DNA from: Intrasporangiaceae bacterium
Lineage (GTDB): Bacteria; Actinomycetota; Actinomycetes; Actinomycetales; Dermatophilaceae
Length of the DNA stretch: 7,952 bases
NCBI GenBank assembly: GCA_012518475.1
Contig: JAAYSB010000391.1
Coordinates: 1 to 7,952, forward strand
Reading direction: 5' to 3'
Under the pieces are notes generated by a model. It had not been told where the DNA came from, searched no databases, and saw nothing but the letters and a program-made list of their open reading frames with translations. The position numbers and the translations under genes were made by a program. This document shows positions 4,729 to 7,952 of this stretch, in pieces (position 1 is the stretch's first letter; each line of letters begins with the position of its first letter).

Positions 4729-7700
4729 TCAGCCGACGTGGACCCGCGCGTTGCGGAACATCCGCAGCCAGGGGCTCTCGTCCTCGATGGCGCCGCTCGT
4801 CCACGACATCTGGACGTTGCGCTGGACCCGCTCGGGGTGCGGCATGATCGCCGTGAACCGCCCGTCGGACGTCGTCACCGCAGTCAGGCCACCCGGTGAT
4901 CCGTTCGGGTTGAGGGGGTATGCCTCGGTCGGCTCCCCGGACGCGGTGACGTAGCGCGCGACCCGGTGGACCGCGTCGATGTCCCCGCGGGCGGCGAAGT
5001 TCGCGAAACCCTCACCGTGGGCGACCGCGATGGGCAGGAGCGATCCGGCCATCCCCGCGGTGAAGATCGAGGGCGACTCGAGGACCTCGACCAGAGAGAG
5101 TCGCGCCTCGTACTGCTCAGAGGCATTGCGGGTGAACCGCGGCCACGCCTCGGCACCGGGGATGTGGTCGGCGAGGGCGGCGAACATCTGGCAGCCGTTG
5201 CAGATCCCGAGCCCGAAGGTGTCCTCGCGGTGGAAGAACTCGTGGAACATCTCCGTGAGCCGGTCGTTGAAGAGGACCGAGCGCGCCCATCCCTCACCGG
5301 CGCCGAGGGTGTCACCGTAGGAGAAGCCGCCGCACGCGACCAGACCGACGGCCTCGCGCAGGTCGAACCGGCCGCTCTGCAGGTCGGTCATGTGGACGTC
5401 CCAGGCCTCGAAGCCGGCGCGGTCGAACGCGAAGGCGGTCTCGACGTGGCTGTTGACGCCCTGCTCGCGCAGGATCGCGACCTTCGGTCGCACACCCGTG
5501 TTGAGGTATGCGGCGCTCACGTCCTCGCTCGGATCGAAGGTTGTGCGCAGCGTCAGGACCGGCTCGGCCGAGCCGGCCAGGCCGTGCTCGCTGTCCGCTG
5601 ACGCGGGGTTGTCCCGCAGAGCGGCGATCCGCCAGGACACCTCGTCCCAGGCCTGCTGGAGGTCGAGAACGGACTCGTCCAGCAGGACGGACTCGGACCG
5701 GTCGGCGCAGCGGACCCGGACCCTGCGGTCCTGGGCGGTCGTGCCGACCACGGAGGCGGCGAGGTTACGGGACTCGAGCAGAGCCAGCGCAGCCCCGACA
5801 TCGTCGGTGTCGACGGCGAGCACGACTCCCAGCTCCTCGGCGAAGAGGGAGTCCACGCTCTCGACCGCGAGGTCGAGACCGAGTCCACCGGCGAAGGCCA
5901 TCTCGCACGCAGCCGCCCACAGCCCGCCGTCGGAGCGGTCGTGATAGGCCCGCACGAGGTCCTTCGCGCGCAACTCGCCCAGTGCCTCGGCCAGATCGCG
6001 GACCAGCGCAGGGTCGTCGAGATCGGGAACGGTGCCACCGAACTCACGCATCGTGAGCGCCGCGACCGAGCCCCCGAGCCGGTTCGCCCCGCGCCCCAGG
6101 TCGACGAGGACGAGGCTCTGTCCGGGCCCGACCTGAGGAGTCCACGTCCCGCGGACGTCGGGCAGCGAGGCGAAGGCGGTGACGACGAGCGAGACGGGGG
6201 AGGTGACCTGACGGGCATCACCTGTGTCCGGGTCGGCCCACTTCGTCCGCATCGACAGTGAGTCCTTGCCGACCGGGACTGAGATGCCCAGGGCAGGACA
6301 CAGCTCCATCGCGACGGCATGGACGGTGTCGAACAGCGCGGCATCCTCGCCGGGTTCGCCACAGGCCGCCATCCAGTTGCACGACAGCTTGACCGACGAC
6401 AACGAGGAGATCGGTGCCGCAAGGAGATTCGTCAACGCCTCCCCGACCGCGAGGCGACCGGAGGCGGGGGCATCGACGGCAGCCACGGGCATCCGCTCCC
6501 CCGACGCCATCGCCTCACCGGCGAGACCGACGAAGTCGGCGAGGGTGACGGCCACATCGGCCACCGGGACCTGCCACGGGCCGACCATCTGGTCCCGGTG
6601 GGTGAGTCCCCCGACTGTCCGGTCGCCGATCGTGATGAGGAAGCGCTTGGACGCGACGGTCGGGTGCCGGAGAACGTCATAGGCGAGGCCTCGCAGGTCG
6701 ACCTCTCCCAGATCAAGGTCGGCCGTGGAGCGCTCGATCCTCGTGACATCGCGGGTCATTCGCGGCGGCTTGCCGAGAAGGACCTCCATCGGCATGTTCA
6801 CGGGAACGTCGCCGTCAAGGTCCCCTGCGTCTTCGCCCGACACGTTGTCCTCGCCTCTGGCGACGACGAGCCGTCCGTCGGCGCGGGCGGTGCCGACCAC
6901 CGCATACGGGCAGCGCTCCCGCTCACAGAGGGCGGCGAACGCCTCGAGGGACTCAGGGGCCAGAGCGATGACATAGCGCTCCTGGCTCTCGTTCGACCAG
7001 ATCTCCTTCGGCGCCAGGCCGGTCTCCTCGAGAGGCACCGAGGACAGGTCGAAGAAGGCACCGAGACCGGCCCCGTCGACGAGCTCGGGGAAGGCGTTCG
7101 ACAGGCCTCCGGCGCCGACGTCGTGGATGGCGAGGATGGGGTTCTCATCCCCGAGGGACCAGCAGTGGTTGATGACCTCCTGGGCACGCCGCTCGATCTC
7201 GGGGTTGCCGCGCTGGACGGAGTCGAAGTCGAGCTCGGCCACGTTGGCCCCGGCGGCCATCGACGAGGCGGCGCCCCCGCCCATACCGATCCGCATGCCC
7301 GGCCCCCCGAGCTGGACGAGGAGGGTGCCTTCGGGGAACTCGATCTTCTCGACCTGCTCGGCCGAGATCGTCCCGAGGCCGCCGGCGCTCATGATCGGCT
7401 TGTGATAGCCGCGGCGGATGCCGTCGACGGTCTGCTCATAGACGCGGAAGAACCCACCGAGCGCGGGGCGGCCGAACTCGTTGTTGAAGGCTGCTGCCCC
7501 GAGTGGGCCGTCGATCATGATGTCGAGAGGGGTGGCGATGTGGTCCGGCGCGCCGTAGACCTCCTCCTCCCACGGCTCTGTGGAGCCGGGCAGCGCGAGG
7601 TTCGAGACGGCGAACCCGGTCAGGCCCGCCTTGGGCTGGGAGCCGCGCCCGGTCGCCCCCTCGTCCCGGATCTCGCCGCCGGCGCCGGTGGCAGCGCCGG

Positions 7701-7952
7701 GGAACGGGCTGATCGCCGTCGGGTGGTTGTGGGTCTCGACCTTCATGAGGACGTGGACCTCGCCCTCACGAAGGGCATAGGGCGACGGTTCCGAGCCCGA
7801 GCCGGGGAGGAACCTCGAGCGCCGTCCACCGGCCATGACCGAGGCGTTGTCCTTGTAGGCGACGACCGTGCCCTCGCCGCTCACCGCCTCCGTGTGCCGG
7901 ATCATCCCGAACAGGCTGCGGGGCTGTGCCTCTCCGTCGACGACGAAGTCGG
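4729..7952 (-). CDS. purL: Phosphoribosylformylglycinamidine synthase, long single-chain form, 5' end outside window
   Basis: This enzyme converts FGAR, glutamine and ATP to FGAM, the fourth step of IMP synthesis. The 1073 visible codons run open to the window edge, beginning DFVVDGEAQPRSLFGMIRHT. Compared with the enteric enzyme (about 1295 residues), roughly 220 N-terminal residues are missing from view. Numbering from the internal Met at 7905, synthetase motifs include KVETHNHPTAISPFPGAATG (55-74), GGGAASSM, HDVGAGGLSNAFPE (261-274) and, in the second half, KLSCNWMA, VGKDSLSM and DRSDGGL. A class I glutaminase domain follows from about 807: KVAILREQGVNSH, GGFSYGD, GICNGCQ (nucleophile Cys902), and MPHPER (His1023, Glu1025). 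So PurL and PurQ functions are on one chain, making separate purS and purQ unnecessary. The identification is firm. Downstream genes follow at 16 and 3 bp. Confidence 0.98.
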   Translation of the reverse strand, partial: DFVVDGEAQPRSLFGMIRHTEAVSGEGTVVAYKDNASVMAGGRRSRFLPGSGSEPSPYALREGEVHVLMKVETHNHPTAISPFPGAATGAGGEIRDEGATGRGSQPKAGLTGFAVSNLALPGSTEPWEEEVYGAPDHIATPLDIMIDGPLGAAAFNNEFGRPALGGFFRVYEQTVDGIRRGYHKPIMSAGGLGTISAEQVEKIEFPEGTLLVQLGGPGMRIGMGGGAASSMAAGANVAELDFDSVQRGNPEIERRAQEVINHCWSLGDENPILAIHDVGAGGLSNAFPELVDGAGLGAFFDLSSVPLEETGLAPKEIWSNESQERYVIALAPESLEAFAALCERERCPYAVVGTARADGRLVVARGEDNVSGEDAGDLDGDVPVNMPMEVLLGKPPRMTRDVTRIERSTADLDLGEVDLRGLAYDVLRHPTVASKRFLITIGDRTVGGLTHRDQMVGPWQVPVADVAVTLADFVGLAGEAMASGERMPVAAVDAPASGRLAVGEALTNLLAAPISSLSSVKLSCNWMAACGEPGEDAALFDTVHAVAMELCPALGISVPVGKDSLSMRTKWADPDTGDARQVTSPVSLVVTAFASLPDVRGTWTPQVGPGQSLVLVDLGRGANRLGGSVAALTMREFGGTVPDLDDPALVRDLAEALGELRAKDLVRAYHDRSDGGLWAAACEMAFAGGLGLDLAVESVDSLFAEELGVVLAVDTDDVGAALALLESRNLAASVVGTTAQDRRVRVRCADRSESVLLDESVLDLQQAWDEVSWRIAALRDNPASADSEHGLAGSAEPVLTLRTTFDPSEDVSAAYLNTGVRPKVAILREQGVNSHVETAFAFDRAGFEAWDVHMTDLQSGRFDLREAVGLVACGGFSYGDTLGAGEGWARSVLFNDRLTEMFHEFFHREDTFGLGICNGCQMFAALADHIPGAEAWPRFTRNASEQYEARLSLVEVLESPSIFTAGMAGSLLPIAVAHGEGFANFAARGDIDAVHRVARYVTASGEPTEAYPLNPNGSPGGLTAVTTSDGRFTAIMPHPERVQRNVQMSWTSGAIEDESPWLRMFRNARVHVG

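Noticed and set aside
4233..4847. Plus-strand open frame of 204 codons over the SCP-family and small acidic genes
   Set aside because: The opposite strand has a tightly spaced operon with one recognised family and a plausible membrane protein. The plus-strand product has no motif.

Overview
The window is GC-rich (about two thirds G+C by eye), and every gene I can support lies on the minus strand, so transcription runs from high to low coordinates. The high GC content, GTG starts, gene content (actinobacterial sterol-carrier-like protein, class-F-like sortase, PurF with an actinobacterial-type N-terminus) and the purL...purF order all suggest a chromosomal segment of an actinomycete (Actinomycetota). 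I cannot name the genus.

Layout in transcription order. (1) 7952-4729: purL, cut by the window edge at its 5' end. This is the long, single-chain FGAM synthase with a C-terminal glutaminase domain. (2) 4712-4443: a small acidic protein with an FDDR repeat and a C-terminal membrane anchor, 16 bp after purL. (3) 4439-4077: a sterol-carrier-family (bacterial SCP orthologue) protein, 3 bp further on. These three look like one operon. (4) 4076-3868: a 209-bp gap with two adjacent hairpins and short direct repeats. It probably holds the end of the purL operon and the control region of the next unit. (5) 3867-1726: a secreted 5'-nucleotidase / UDP-sugar-hydrolase-type protein with a C-terminal cell-wall-sorting-like tail. 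(6) 1726-1016: a sortase whose start overlaps the nucleotidase stop by one base (TGATG). (7) 1015-882: a gap carrying a 22-bp direct repeat. (8) 881-645: a two-helix membrane miniprotein. (9) 575-1: the first 191 codons of purF, cut by the window edge at its 3' end.

How they fit together: purL and purF are steps 4 and 1 of de novo IMP synthesis. Between them sits a translationally coupled pair, an exported nucleotidase plus what looks like its own sortase. The nucleotidase would dephosphorylate extracellular nucleotides to nucleosides and phosphate. The locus therefore appears to combine purine synthesis with surface nucleotide scavenging. The most notable points are the atypical sorting signal (DDVTG where LPXTG would be) next to a sortase with an atypical active-site end, the long-form PurL, and two unrecognised small membrane proteins. 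I found no RNA gene, CRISPR array or insertion sequence.
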